NCBI GenBank assembly: GCA_900543915.1
Contig: UQTB01000002.1
Span: forward strand, 66,621 to 130,620
DNA length: 64,000 bases
Reading direction: 5' to 3'
Origin: an uncultured Eubacteriales bacterium
Lineage (GTDB): Bacteria > Bacillota > Clostridia > Christensenellales > Borkfalkiaceae
Shown here: positions 36,450-45,041 of the stretch, piece after piece
Layout: each line of letters starts with the position of its first letter
Position numbering within the stretch: the stretch's first letter is position 1
Notes under the pieces: generated by a model
The model's database searches: none
What the model was told of the DNA's origin: nothing
The model's input: only the letters and a program-made list of their open reading frames with translations
Translations under genes and position numbers: made by a program

Positions 36450-37314
36450 TTTTACCCAATAAACGGTCTACATCGCTTCGGTCAAAAACATATTCGGTGT
36501 TGCAAAACTGACAGCCGACCGAGATTTTCCCCTGTTCGTCCAGAATATCGTAAAGTTCGGATTCGCCCATCGAGAGCAAAATCGATTCGATATATTCCCT
36601 GCTGCAAAGACAGCGATAATGCGCCTCGGTCTTTTCAAAGCGTTCGCACCCGAAATAGTCACGCAAAAGGCACGCGAGGTCAGCGCTCTCTATCAGAGAA
36701 CTGATGTTGCCGAGACGGGAAATCGCCTCTTCCGCGCGGGCGATATTTTCTTCGCTCGCTCCCGGCAGCGCCTGTATCACCGCTCCGCCCGCCCCGACGC
36801 AGCGATAATCCACGCCGATTTTTACCCCCAAAGCGAGCGCGGTCGGCTGTTGTTCGCTGTATAAATAATACGCGGCGAAATCCTCCGCGATTTCCCCCGA
36901 CACCAGCCGGCAGGAACCGGTATAGGGCTCTTTCAGCCCCATGCTCTTCACGACGGTGAGCCTCCCGTTTTTCCCGACGCAGCCGCCGACGTTCAGCTTC
37001 CCGTCCGGGCGCAAAGGCAGCTCCGCCCGCGGATTGTCGATATAGCCGCGCATATCCAGCGCGCTGTTTCCGCAGACGACGATCTGTCCGCCGACGCCGT
37101 CTCCGCTGATCGTAACGGAAAGTTTATCCGATTCGTTTTTCAGCGTGGACGCCATAAACGTCGCCGCCGTCAGGGAGCGCCCCAGCGCCGCGGCGGAGAG
37201 GGGCGACAGCTTGTGAATCTCGATCGCGCGGTTGACCATTTCAGTCGTATCCATCAGGCAGAGACTCAGCTCGCCGCCGAAAATCATCGCCTTTAATACC
37301 CTGTTTTTTCGCAT
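36439..37314 (-). CDS. hslO: Redox-regulated chaperone Hsp33
   Basis: This 291-residue cytoplasmic chaperone is activated by oxidation of a zinc-binding cysteine cluster. The N-terminal domain starts MRKNRVLKAMIFGGEL; the C-terminal zinc motif is CLC (near 232) and CQFC (near 268), matching the family's CxC...CxxC. It lies one base after the methyltransferase gene (ends at 37315) and overlaps the TPR gene. Confidence 0.95.
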   Translation of the reverse strand: MRKNRVLKAMIFGGELSLCLMDTTEMVNRAIEIHKLSPLSAAALGRSLTAATFMASTLKNESDKLSVTISGDGVGGQIVVCGNSALDMRGYIDNPRAELPLRPDGKLNVGGCVGKNGRLTVVKSMGLKEPYTGSCRLVSGEIAEDFAAYYLYSEQQPTALALGVKIGVDYRCVGAGGAVIQALPGASEENIARAEEAISRLGNISSLIESADLACLLRDYFGCERFEKTEAHYRCLCSREYIESILLSMGESELYDILDEQGKISVGCQFCNTEYVFDRSDVDRLLGKNER

Positions 37315-38040
37315 TTATCTCACCCTTTTCGCAATAAAATTGATCCGGAGGGAATTTTCTTTCAGACGCCGCCCGCATTCGCCTTCTTTCTTCAGGATCT
37401 CAAATCCGGCGGCGGCAAGCGCTTCCGAAACCGCTTCCGGCTCGTGAATATACTGCACGTGCCGCTCGTCTCTTCGCTCATAAACCGCTCCGCGCGCAAG
37501 AAAAAAAGTGAGATCCATTTCCACGCGGCCTCTCTTTAAGCGATTGAACCAAAGATAGGAGATATCTTCGTTATCCTCCCCGAAAAGGTTGTTTCCGAGG
37601 ACGTTCCGCAGCTTAAAGGGGCTCGATATGTCAAACATAATCATCCCGCCGATCATCAGACAATTTCTGATATTTTCAAATAATTCAACGAGTTTTTTCG
37701 GCGGGATGTAATTCACGCCGTCGTTGATGACCGTCACAAAGCCGAGATCGGCAAATCCTCTCGGCCGAAGCATATTCTGATGCAGGTAAACGATCCCCGT
37801 CCCTTCCGAACGAGCCATCGCCTCGGACAGCATCTCATACGAGAGATCGGCGCCCACCACGTCGCACCCCGCCCGGGAAAGCGCCCGCGTAAAATAGCCC
37901 GTCCCGCAGGCGAAATCCGCACCGCGGAGAACGGGTGCATACCGACCGACCCGGGCGCAGACGTAATTTGCCCATCTTTCGTAATCGCCGTCGGCGGTCA
38001 GACTTTCGTAATATGCCGCCAGCACGCTGTAAGCGTTCAT
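37315..38040 (-). CDS. Class I SAM-dependent methyltransferase
   Basis: This 241-residue protein starts MNAYSVLAAYYESLTADGDYERW and carries the SAM-binding motif GADFACGTGYFTRALS near residue 40, then VGADLSYEM. The acceptor is unknown; its size and N-terminus fit small-molecule methyltransferases of the Firmicute 'YodH-like' sort. Start overlaps the YesL-like gene stop by four bases. Part of a chain with hslO and TPR genes. Confidence 0.85.
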   Translation of the reverse strand: MNAYSVLAAYYESLTADGDYERWANYVCARVGRYAPVLRGADFACGTGYFTRALSRAGCDVVGADLSYEMLSEAMARSEGTGIVYLHQNMLRPRGFADLGFVTVINDGVNYIPPKKLVELFENIRNCLMIGGMIMFDISSPFKLRNVLGNNLFGEDNEDISYLWFNRLKRGRVEMDLTFFLARGAVYERRDERHVQYIHEPEAVSEALAAAGFEILKKEGECGRRLKENSLRINFIAKRVR

Positions 38041-39320
38041 TTACTTTCCTTTTTCCTGCGCGATTTTTTCTCTTTCTTTTCCAAAAGCTTACGCGCTTCT
38101 TCCTTTCTCTTCTCGCGCTCGTCTTCGAGTTTCTTCTCCTCTTCCGTCAGCTGGTACTGCTCGTCGTCCTTGTGCGCCTCCACGTACTCTTCCGCGTCTT
38201 TATAGATCGCCTCCTTGCTCTCCTGCAACTTTTTCAGGTCTTCGCGGTTAAACGTCGTCGGCAGTTCGACCAACTTCAGCTCATCGTCCGTAATCGGCTT
38301 TATGGGGCGCGTCGTAAGAGCGGATCTGCCGAACTGCTGCATCTGCTCTTTATAGCGCTTGATCGATTCCGCGTCGTCTTTATTGACTTTTTCGTAGATA
38401 CCGCGGTTTTTCTGCGCCCCCGGTACGCGGTCGTTTATAAACTTATCGAACACCCAGTGACTGTAATCCGTCCAGACCAGCAGGCCGACGGAAAAACCGA
38501 AGGTAAACAGCAGCAAAATTCCGATCGTCGTAAAAATACCGCCCAAAAAGGTGAGAATGACCGAAATCAGACTCAAAAACAAAAAGAAGATATTGGTCGG
38601 GATCAGGGAGATCGTCATTAAAAAGGCGTTTTTGATCAGCTTCCAGAAACTGAGCTGATAAGTCACGCCCATGGAAATCATCCAGAATACCATGACGGTC
38701 GCCAACGCAAGCACAATATAAGTCGCCCCCTTCGCGATCCACAGCAGCCACGCCTGGCTCTGCCCGAGCGCCAGCATCAGATCGGTATAGGCGAGGGAAA
38801 TTTTACTGAGAACAAAGAAAATGGAATATAAAAGCAACGCCCCGACGATCACGCCGAAGTTCTGCTTGATGCCGCGCCAAAAATCGTTTGCGACAAAAAT
38901 CCCCTCTGTCCAAACCATGTTGCGGATGACGTAAGCGCCGCCCGCCACGCCGATGGCGGCGATGACCGCCGCAAGCGGCACAAACAGATAAGTCGACGTC
39001 GTGACCATTACGTTGACCTGTTCGGTGACGCCGGTCATATCCGGAATAACCGGATACCCGATTCCGATATTCTGAGAAAACGGCGTATTTCCTCCCACAT
39101 AAGAAGCATACGCCTGATTATAGACCAAAACCAAGACCAAAGGGATAAAAAAGAGCAGAATCAACAAATTGACGCCGAGCAGCCTCGTCCAGCTGCCCTT
39201 CAAAATATCCCAAAACAAACCCCAGCGGTTGCTGGGAAGCGTCGAACGGGCGTACCCTTCCGATTTTTCCGAGCCCATGATCATCCGGTTGATCAGTCCG
39301 CCGATTTTTCCTTTTGCCAT
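38037..39320 (-). CDS. YesL-like (DUF624) membrane protein with charged tail
   Basis: This 427-residue protein has about six hydrophobic helices in residues 35-280, with the DUF624/YesL-like N-terminus (RWGLFWDILKGSWTRLLGVN). A cytoplasmic tail of about 140 residues follows, dominated by Lys/Glu (ending KKSRRKKESK). The tail is longer than in most YesL proteins. The family's function is unknown; relatives sit in carbohydrate regions. It is the first gene of a minus-strand operon to hslO and beyond. Confidence 0.72.
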   Translation of the reverse strand: MAKGKIGGLINRMIMGSEKSEGYARSTLPSNRWGLFWDILKGSWTRLLGVNLLILLFFIPLVLVLVYNQAYASYVGGNTPFSQNIGIGYPVIPDMTGVTEQVNVMVTTSTYLFVPLAAVIAAIGVAGGAYVIRNMVWTEGIFVANDFWRGIKQNFGVIVGALLLYSIFFVLSKISLAYTDLMLALGQSQAWLLWIAKGATYIVLALATVMVFWMISMGVTYQLSFWKLIKNAFLMTISLIPTNIFFLFLSLISVILTFLGGIFTTIGILLLFTFGFSVGLLVWTDYSHWVFDKFINDRVPGAQKNRGIYEKVNKDDAESIKRYKEQMQQFGRSALTTRPIKPITDDELKLVELPTTFNREDLKKLQESKEAIYKDAEEYVEAHKDDEQYQLTEEEKKLEDEREKRKEEARKLLEKKEKKSRRKKESK

Positions 39321-39351
39321 TCGTAATCTCCTAGCCGAATTATTCCCATCT

Positions 39352-39380
39352 ATTTTACACTAAAATAAAATTATTTTCAA
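39352..39380 (-). promoter_or_regulatory. Promoter of the YesL-hslO operon
   Basis: On the minus strand: TTGAAA (39375-39380), 17 bases, TAAAAT (39352-39357). It reads into the YesL-like gene starting at 39320. Confidence 0.72.
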
Positions 39381-39407
39381 CAAAAAGAAGATACCAGTTG
39401 AAAAAAC

Positions 39408-39436
39408 TTTACTTTTCACGCTAATTTTGATACTAT
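39408..39436 (+). promoter_or_regulatory. Promoter of asd operon (extended -10)
   Basis: TTTACT (39408-39413), 17 bases, TACTAT (39431-39436) preceded by TGA, an extended -10 element. The asd ATG lies at 39478 behind GGAGG. Confidence 0.65.
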
Positions 39437-39477
39437 ATTTTAAATTTGAACAAGCGAATATTACTACGGAGGTAATT

Positions 39478-40482
39478 ATGAGAAAATACAATATCGCCGT
39501 CGTCGGCGCGACCGGCATGGTTGGCAGAAAATTTCTGGAAGTACTGACCGAGCGCAATCTTCCCGCCGATCAATATTATCTCTACGCTTCCGCGCGGAGC
39601 GCCGGGCAGACGATAGATTTTTTCGGGGAGCCCCACACCGTCATCGAGCTGAAGAAGGAAAATATCGTCGATAAGAAAATCGACATTGCGCTCTTTTCCG
39701 CGGGCGGAGACATCAGCAAGGAATACGCCCCCGTATTCGCCGAACACGGCGCTCTCGTCATCGATAATTCCAACGCCTGGAGAAGAGACCCGAACGTCCC
39801 CCTGATCGTCCCCGAATGCAACGCGGAAGACATCAGGAAACATCACAACATCATCGCAAACCCCAACTGTTCGACCATTCAGGCGGTGGTCGCATTAAAG
39901 CCGCTCCATGAGCGCTTCAGAATCAAGCGCGTGGTCTACACCACCTACCAGGCGGTCAGCGGCGCGGGCGTCAAGGGATTCAACGATTTAAAGGGAGGGA
40001 TCTGCGGAGAGGCGCCGCAAAAATTCCCCTATCCGATTTTCGGCAACTGCATTCCGCACATCGACGTTTTTCTGGAAAACGGCTATACGAAGGAGGAAGA
40101 TAAAATGATCTTCGAGACCAAGAAGATCCTGAACGATTTCTCCCTCAAGATCACGGCGACCACCGTGCGCGTGCCGGTTTATTACGGGCACAGCGAATCC
40201 ATCAACGTGGAGTTTTTCAACCCCTGCACTGCGGAAGAAGTCAGGGAGGTGCTGTCCCGCGCGGAGGGCGTCGTCGTACAGGACAATCCCGCCGAAAACC
40301 TCTACCCCATGCCGTTGACGGCGGAAAACAGAGACGAGGTCTTCGTCGGGAGAATCCGCAAGGACGATACCGTGGAGAGCGGCGTCAACCTGTGGGTCGT
40401 CGCGGACAATATACGGAAAGGCGCCGCGACAAATGCGGTGCAGATCGCAGAGAAAGCAATCGAAATGGGATTAGTCAGATAA
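39478..40482 (+). CDS. asd: Aspartate-semialdehyde dehydrogenase
   Basis: The ATG at 39478 follows GGAGG by five bases and gives 334 residues. It converts aspartyl phosphate to aspartate semialdehyde, the branch point to lysine/DAP, threonine and methionine. The NADP-binding start is MRKYNIAVVGATGMVGRKFL and the catalytic cysteine is in NPNCSTIQ (near residue 135). The active-site histidine region is RVPVYYGHSES. It is the first gene of a plus-strand group with yggS, sepF and guaA. Confidence 0.95.
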   Translation: MRKYNIAVVGATGMVGRKFLEVLTERNLPADQYYLYASARSAGQTIDFFGEPHTVIELKKENIVDKKIDIALFSAGGDISKEYAPVFAEHGALVIDNSNAWRRDPNVPLIVPECNAEDIRKHHNIIANPNCSTIQAVVALKPLHERFRIKRVVYTTYQAVSGAGVKGFNDLKGGICGEAPQKFPYPIFGNCIPHIDVFLENGYTKEEDKMIFETKKILNDFSLKITATTVRVPVYYGHSESINVEFFNPCTAEEVREVLSRAEGVVVQDNPAENLYPMPLTAENRDEVFVGRIRKDDTVESGVNLWVVADNIRKGAATNAVQIAEKAIEMGLVR

Positions 40483-40483
40483 T

Positions 40484-41155
40484 ATGAATCCGGAAGAAGC
40501 GCTGAAAAATGTTTTTGAAGAGATCAAAAACGGCAATCATTTGGGAGAACCGATTACGCTGGTCGGCGCGACCAAGACGGTAGATCTTCTTACGATTCAG
40601 CGCGCGATCGACTGCGGTTTAAAGGCAGTGGGCGAAAACCGCGTGCAGGAGTTCAGGGAAAAAGCCCCCTTCCTGCACGGAGCGGAAATTCACTTCATCG
40701 GCCATTTGCAGACCAACAAGGTCAAATATCTGATCGGCAACGTATCTCTGATTCACTCGGTCGACAGTCTGCCGCTTGCGGAAGAAATCTCAGAACAGAG
40801 CGAAAAAAAGGGACTCGTCACCGACGTTTTAGCGGAAATCAATATCGGCAAAGAACCGACGAAGAGCGGTTTTTCCGCCGAACAGGCGGAGGACGCAATG
40901 GATAAAATCTCCTCCCTGCCGGGGATCCGCGCGGTCGGGCTGATGGCGATGCTGCCGAAATCTGAAAATTCAAGATATTTGAGCGATTTGTGTTTGCAAA
41001 TGCGCGCGATCTATGATACAATAAAAAAGGAAGGATTCCCCGTCCGGCATCTGTCGATGGGCATGAGCGAAGACTATCGGATCGCGATCCGGAACGGCAG
41101 CAATATGATCCGGCTCGGCAGAGCGATCTTCGGAGAAAGGAGCAATCCGCGGTAA
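40484..41155 (+). CDS. YggS-family PLP homeostasis protein
   Basis: This 223-residue protein binds pyridoxal phosphate and helps keep PLP and amino-acid balance; it is not known to be an enzyme. The PLP-binding lysine is in LVGATKTVD, and the later motifs GENRVQEF, HFIGHLQTNK and LSMGMSEDYRIAI match. It starts one base after asd and lies just upstream of sepF, a standard Firmicute arrangement (ylmE-sepF). Confidence 0.92.
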   Translation: MNPEEALKNVFEEIKNGNHLGEPITLVGATKTVDLLTIQRAIDCGLKAVGENRVQEFREKAPFLHGAEIHFIGHLQTNKVKYLIGNVSLIHSVDSLPLAEEISEQSEKKGLVTDVLAEINIGKEPTKSGFSAEQAEDAMDKISSLPGIRAVGLMAMLPKSENSRYLSDLCLQMRAIYDTIKKEGFPVRHLSMGMSEDYRIAIRNGSNMIRLGRAIFGERSNPR

Positions 41156-41157
41156 TT

Positions 41158-41496
41158 ATGGGATTATTCGAGTTTTTTCAGCGTTCCGAAAAGGAAAGCG
41201 CCGAACGGAGGCGCATCAACATCGACCGCTTTCAGCGCGGCGAAGAAAGCGCGGACACCGTACAGAAGGGGCCCGTCACCGTATTTCACCCAAAATCGTT
41301 CAAAGATGTGGAGAAAATCATTTCAACGCTGAAAAACGGACAGCAGGCCGTCGTTCATACGGGCGAACTCGCAAAAGACACCGCTTACCGCGTACTCGAC
41401 ATGCTCTGCGGCGCGATTTACGCGCTGGACGGCGGCGTGTATGAAATGGAGAACAACATTTTCCTCTTTACCCCGCACGGGATCGAGGTGAAATAA
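41158..41496 (+). CDS. sepF: Cell division protein SepF
   Basis: This 112-residue protein anchors FtsZ to the membrane in Gram-positive bacteria. It has an amphipathic start ([10 protein letters not shown]) and the SepF domain with [17 protein letters not shown] and [13 protein letters not shown]. It follows yggS by two bases. In place of ylmG/divIVA, a terminator and guaA follow. Confidence 0.92.
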   Translation: MGLFEFFQRSEKESAERRRINIDRFQRGEESADTVQKGPVTVFHPKSFKDVEKIISTLKNGQQAVVHTGELAKDTAYRVLDMLCGAIYALDGGVYEMENNIFLFTPHGIEVK

Positions 41497-41499
41497 AGA

Positions 41500-41527
41500 A
41501 AAAAAGACGGGGTTCCCTGTCTTTTTT
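41500..41527 (+). terminator. Terminator between sepF and guaA
   Basis: A stem of about 10-11 bp (arms AAAAAGAC and GTCTTTTT plus GGG/CCC) ends in TTTTTTG. It lies directly upstream of the guaA ribosome site, so it could separate the two genes or work as an attenuator for guaA. Confidence 0.7.
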
Positions 41528-41546
41528 GTTGAAACAGGAGAAAAAA

Positions 41547-43070
41547 ATGAATCAGACTATTTTGGTGTTGGATTTCGGCGGGCAGTATAAAGAGCTGATT
41601 GCGCGCAGAATCCGCGAAAAACACGTTTATTCCGTCATCGAGCCCTGCACGATCTCCGTCGAACGGATCAGAGAAATCAACCCGATCGGCATTATCTTTA
41701 CGGGAGGCCCTTACAGCGTATACGCGGATCACGCCCCCAAATGCGATTTCGCCATACTGAAGCTGGGGATTCCCGTGCTCGGCATCTGTTACGGCATGCA
41801 GATCCTGGCGCACATGCTGGGAGGCAAGGTGGAGTCCTGCGCCGTCAGCGAATACGGAAAAATCAAGACCGATCTCGATCTCTCTTCCCCCCTCTTTTCG
41901 GGGCTGAAAGAGTCGGAAATAACGCTGATGAGCCATACGGATTACGTTGCCGAACTGCCGGCCGGCTGCAGGACGACCGCGACGACGCGCGATTGCGCCT
42001 GCGCCGCTTTTGAAGACGAAAAGCGGAAGTTCTATGCCGTACAGTTCCACCCGGAAGTGCAGCACACCCCCAAGGGAAAGGAAATGCTCAAAAATTTCGT
42101 CTTTTCGGTCTGCGGCGCCAAAGGCGACTATACGATGGACGACTACATCAAGCGCCAGGTTGCGGAGATCCGCGAAAAGGTAGGCGACAAACGCGTGCTC
42201 CTCGGGCTCTCCGGCGGGGTGGATTCGTCCGTCGCCGCGGCGCTCATTTCAAAAGCGGTTCCCGGGCAGCTGATCTGCATTTACGTGGACCACGGCTTTA
42301 TGCGCAAAAACGAGAGCGAAGAAATCGACCGCGTTTTCTCCAGGATGGATCTGAACTTCGTTCATGTGGATGCGGAAGCGCGCTTTTTGGAAAAACTGAA
42401 AGGCGTCAGCGATCCGGAAACCAAGAGGAAGATCATCGGAAAAGAATTCGTCTGCGTATTCGAGGACGAGAGCAAAAAACACGGACGTTATGATTTTCTC
42501 GCGCAGGGGACGATTTATCCCGACGTCATTGAATCGGGCGCAAATAACTCCGCGAATATCAAGAGCCATCACAACGTCGGCGGACTGCCCAAAAACATGT
42601 CTTTCACCGGGCTGGTAGAGCCCTTGCGCGGGTTATTTAAAGATGAAGTACGCATACTCGGCAGAAAGCTGGGATTGCCGAAGGAATTGGTACAGCGCCA
42701 GCCCTTCCCCGGGCCGGGGCTCGCCATCCGCGTGATCGGAGAAGTCACCAAGGAAAAACTGGATATTCTCCGCGAGGCTGACGCCATTTTCCGCGAAGAG
42801 ATTATCCGGCACAAAGTCAAGGCGCACCAGTATTTCGCCGTGCTCACCAACGTGCGCTCGGTCGGCGTCATGGGAGATTTCCGCACGTATGACTATGCAG
42901 TCGCGCTCCGCGCCGTCGTCACATCCGACTTTATGACCGCGGAAGCCGCTCGCATCCCCTACCCCGTCCTCGAGCACATCGCGAGCCGCATTGCAAACGA
43001 AGTCAAGGGCGTATCCCGCGTGTGTTACGACGTCACCGGTAAGCCCCCCGCTACCATTGAATGGGAGTAA
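41547..43070 (+). CDS. guaA: GMP synthase (glutamine-hydrolysing)
   Basis: The ATG at 41547 follows GGAG and gives 507 residues. The enzyme makes GMP from XMP. The N-terminal glutamine amidotransferase domain has the catalytic cysteine in GICYGMQI and the histidine-glutamate in [10 protein letters not shown]. The ATP-pyrophosphatase domain has the P-loop [14 protein letters not shown], and the C-terminal dimerisation domain ends KPPATIEWE. Full length. No guanine riboswitch is seen upstream. Confidence 0.96.
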   Translation: MNQTILVLDFGGQYKELIARRIREKHVYSVIEPCTISVERIREINPIGIIFTGGPYSVYADHAPKCDFAILKLGIPVLGICYGMQILAHMLGGKVESCAVSEYGKIKTDLDLSSPLFSGLKESEITLMSHTDYVAELPAGCRTTATTRDCACAAFEDEKRKFYAVQFHPEVQHTPKGKEMLKNFVFSVCGAKGDYTMDDYIKRQVAEIREKVGDKRVLLGLSGGVDSSVAAALISKAVPGQLICIYVDHGFMRKNESEEIDRVFSRMDLNFVHVDAEARFLEKLKGVSDPETKRKIIGKEFVCVFEDESKKHGRYDFLAQGTIYPDVIESGANNSANIKSHHNVGGLPKNMSFTGLVEPLRGLFKDEVRILGRKLGLPKELVQRQPFPGPGLAIRVIGEVTKEKLDILREADAIFREEIIRHKVKAHQYFAVLTNVRSVGVMGDFRTYDYAVALRAVVTSDFMTAEAARIPYPVLEHIASRIANEVKGVSRVCYDVTGKPPATIEWE

Positions 43071-43262
43071 AAAAAGACAAATACTTAGGCGAACCATAAT
43101 ATTCCTGACAGCCGGCAACGACTGTCCGAATTTCTATAATGCAATCATAAAAACGGACAAATACGGGGAAACGCCGCCCGTACAAACGGGAAAATGACAG
43201 CTACATTCGCAGCCGAGAGCCGGCGTTTACGCAAGCGAATCCGAACTTTCGGGAGGGATAAG

Positions 43263-43942
43263 ATGAACAGACCGATTACGACGTTGTTTATGCTGATGTC
43301 CGTTGACGGAAAAATAAGCACCGGCGCAACAGACGATTTAGACGTAGATAAGGATTTTCCGAACATCAAAGGAGTGAACGAGGGACTGCACCAATATTAC
43401 GAAATAGAAAAGACAACGGATTTGTGGTCTTTGAACTCAGGCAGGGTGCAAGCAAAATAGGCGTCAATACGAGGGGGCTCCCCCAAAAAACACAGGTCTC
43501 CTTTGCGGTAATCGATCATCGGCATCTGAATGAAAACGGCATACGTTATTTTTGCGCGTTATCAAAAGAGTTTGTGTTAATTACGACGAATCCCAAGCAT
43601 CCCGCATATAACGTGAAGGAAGAAAATCTTCACATTATATATCAAAGCAAATTATCCTTAAAAGACGCGCTTGTAAAACTCAAATCGGAACACGGCTGCG
43701 AAAAAATAACCATCCAGACCGGAGGCACATTGAACGGCCTGTTTTTTCGCGAAAAGCTGTTCGATTATATTGATATTGTGGTCGCGCCGGTTTTGATCGG
43801 CGGCAAGGATACTTCTACTTTAATTGACGGAACAGCCTTGACGGCGGAAAGCGAATTATCGAAATTAGGTGTTCTGAAGCTGAAAGAATGCGTGGTTTTG
43901 GAAAACTCCTATCTGCGGTTGAGATATGAAGTAATTCACTGA
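43263..43942 (+). pseudogene. RibD-C-terminal-like (dihydrofolate reductase family) protein, frameshifted
   Basis: The gene starts at ATG 43263 behind GGGAGG, and reads MNRPITTLFMLMSVDGKIS, then stops at 43460 after SLNSGRVQAK. The second half is in the -1 frame and continues directly as IGVNTRGLPQKT to TAA at 43942. Adding one A to the AAAA run at 43454-43457 would restore VQAKIGVNT and one protein of about 226 residues. The family is NADPH-dependent reductases (RibD C-terminal-like). Either a fresh mutation or a base-calling error. Confidence 0.82.
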
Positions 43943-43985
43943 CCATTTCCGATTGATGCAGCGGACGGGGATATTCTCAACAAGC

Positions 43986-44022
43986 AACCGTCTTTCCGCC
44001 GCAGACGGAAAGACGGTTTTTT
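43986..44022 (+). terminator. Terminator after the RibD-like gene
   Basis: A perfect 13-bp stem (43986-43998 with 44006-44018, loop CCGCAGA) is followed by TTTT (six T in all). A textbook rho-independent terminator. Confidence 0.92.
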
Positions 44023-44483
44023 ACGGAAAGGTCCCCCTGTTCCTATGATTGCTGCGGTATATTTTGCAAAAGGCCGAAAAAAAGAGCCCCCTTTTGCAAT
44101 GTTGCGCAGTTAAGGATATTTTTGAGAAAAAGATACAAATCTCGTTCCGGATGAAAGGAAGATATAACCTTCCGTTCAAAAAATATCATTTGAGAAATGC
44201 TTCCTACGGGAGCGAAAAAGCACGCGATGACTGCGAGACGAGCAAGCGGACCGCCCCGTCCTCATGCGAGACAAAAGCGCGAGAAAAAGGAGCGCACGTT
44301 CAAACGGCAAAAGAGAAAAGGGCACGTTTACGGACCGCAAGCAATACCCGGCAGGCCAATGATGTCCGCACCCGTGCGCGGCGCCTATCGATCGGAGCGA
44401 TGCCCGAACACGATGCTGCCCGCCATACGGAGAGCAAACTTTTTTGCATTCGCCCCTCCTTGAATCAAGCCATCCGCGAGTGG
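44023..44483. other. 460-base stretch without a supportable gene
   Basis: Open frames here on both strands are rich in Arg and Ser and look like random readings. A 10-bp inverted repeat with a 16-base loop is at 44064-44099. One 49-codon frame on the minus strand (44300-44449, MQKSLLSVWRAASCSG) has a strong AGGAGG site, but its composition (13 Arg/Lys, few acidic residues) argues against a real protein. It may be decayed DNA. Confidence 0.5.
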
Positions 44484-45041
44484 TTACTTTCTGCCGGATT
44501 CCCGCTTTGCGCGCTCCGTGACCGAACGGATGAAACCGCCTTTTGCCTCAGTATATCCGTCACGGTCATAGCGGAATTTATCCGCAAGCGAAACTTTCAG
44601 GCTTTCGTATTCCCGCGCGGTCTGCGGATGCGCGGTTAAATAATCCCGAAACAGCAGTTCTTCGTTATCTCCCTCATAGCGCAGATGAAGGTGAAAGACC
44701 TCTTCCGCAAAGCCGTACTCGGTATATCCCCTGTTGAAAGAAACGCGCCCCGCGCTCTCCGACATCGCGGTATAGCCGTTTGCCGCAATCGCATCTCTGA
44801 CTTTCTCAAATCGCGCGGGCGCCGTTTCCGCCAGAATATCGACGATATTCTTCGCTTTGATCCCGGGTATCGCCGTACTGCCGATATGAGACAGGGAAAC
44901 CGGGCAGTCATTCGGCAAGAAAGACAGAATCCGCCGCCGTTCCCGCGCGAACCGGTCCGCCCATTCGGCACGGTGATCGCTCAAAGCGATGGGAAACAGC
45001 TGCCAGAGCTCTTCCAGCGTCATCTCGTTCAAATGCTTCAT
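44484..45041 (-). CDS. GrpB family protein (UPF0157)
   Basis: The ATG at 45041 overlaps the U32 peptidase stop (ATGA), giving 185 residues. The family motif HIGSTAIPGIKAKNIVDIL, part of the nucleotidyltransferase-like fold, lies near residue 52. GrpB-family proteins are proposed dephospho-CoA kinase-related or nucleotidyltransferase-like, with no confirmed role. It is last in the RNase J operon. Confidence 0.85.
   Translation of the reverse strand: MKHLNEMTLEELWQLFPIALSDHRAEWADRFARERRRILSFLPNDCPVSLSHIGSTAIPGIKAKNIVDILAETAPARFEKVRDAIAANGYTAMSESAGRVSFNRGYTEYGFAEEVFHLHLRYEGDNEELLFRDYLTAHPQTAREYESLKVSLADKFRYDRDGYTEAKGGFIRSVTERAKRESGRK

Noticed and set aside
41527..41547. Guanine riboswitch before guaA
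   Set aside because: The gap is only about 50 bases and holds a simple terminator, with none of the purine riboswitch core.
44300..44449. 49-codon minus-strand frame after the GrpB-family gene
   Set aside because: A strong AGGAGG site is present, but the peptide is very Arg-rich with almost no acidic residues and no recognisable family; noted in the gap entry only.
44049..44639. Plus-strand frame of 196 codons (MLRYILQKAEKKSPL...)
   Set aside because: It lies partly antisense to the GrpB-family gene, has no ribosome site, and its composition is Arg/Ser-rich.
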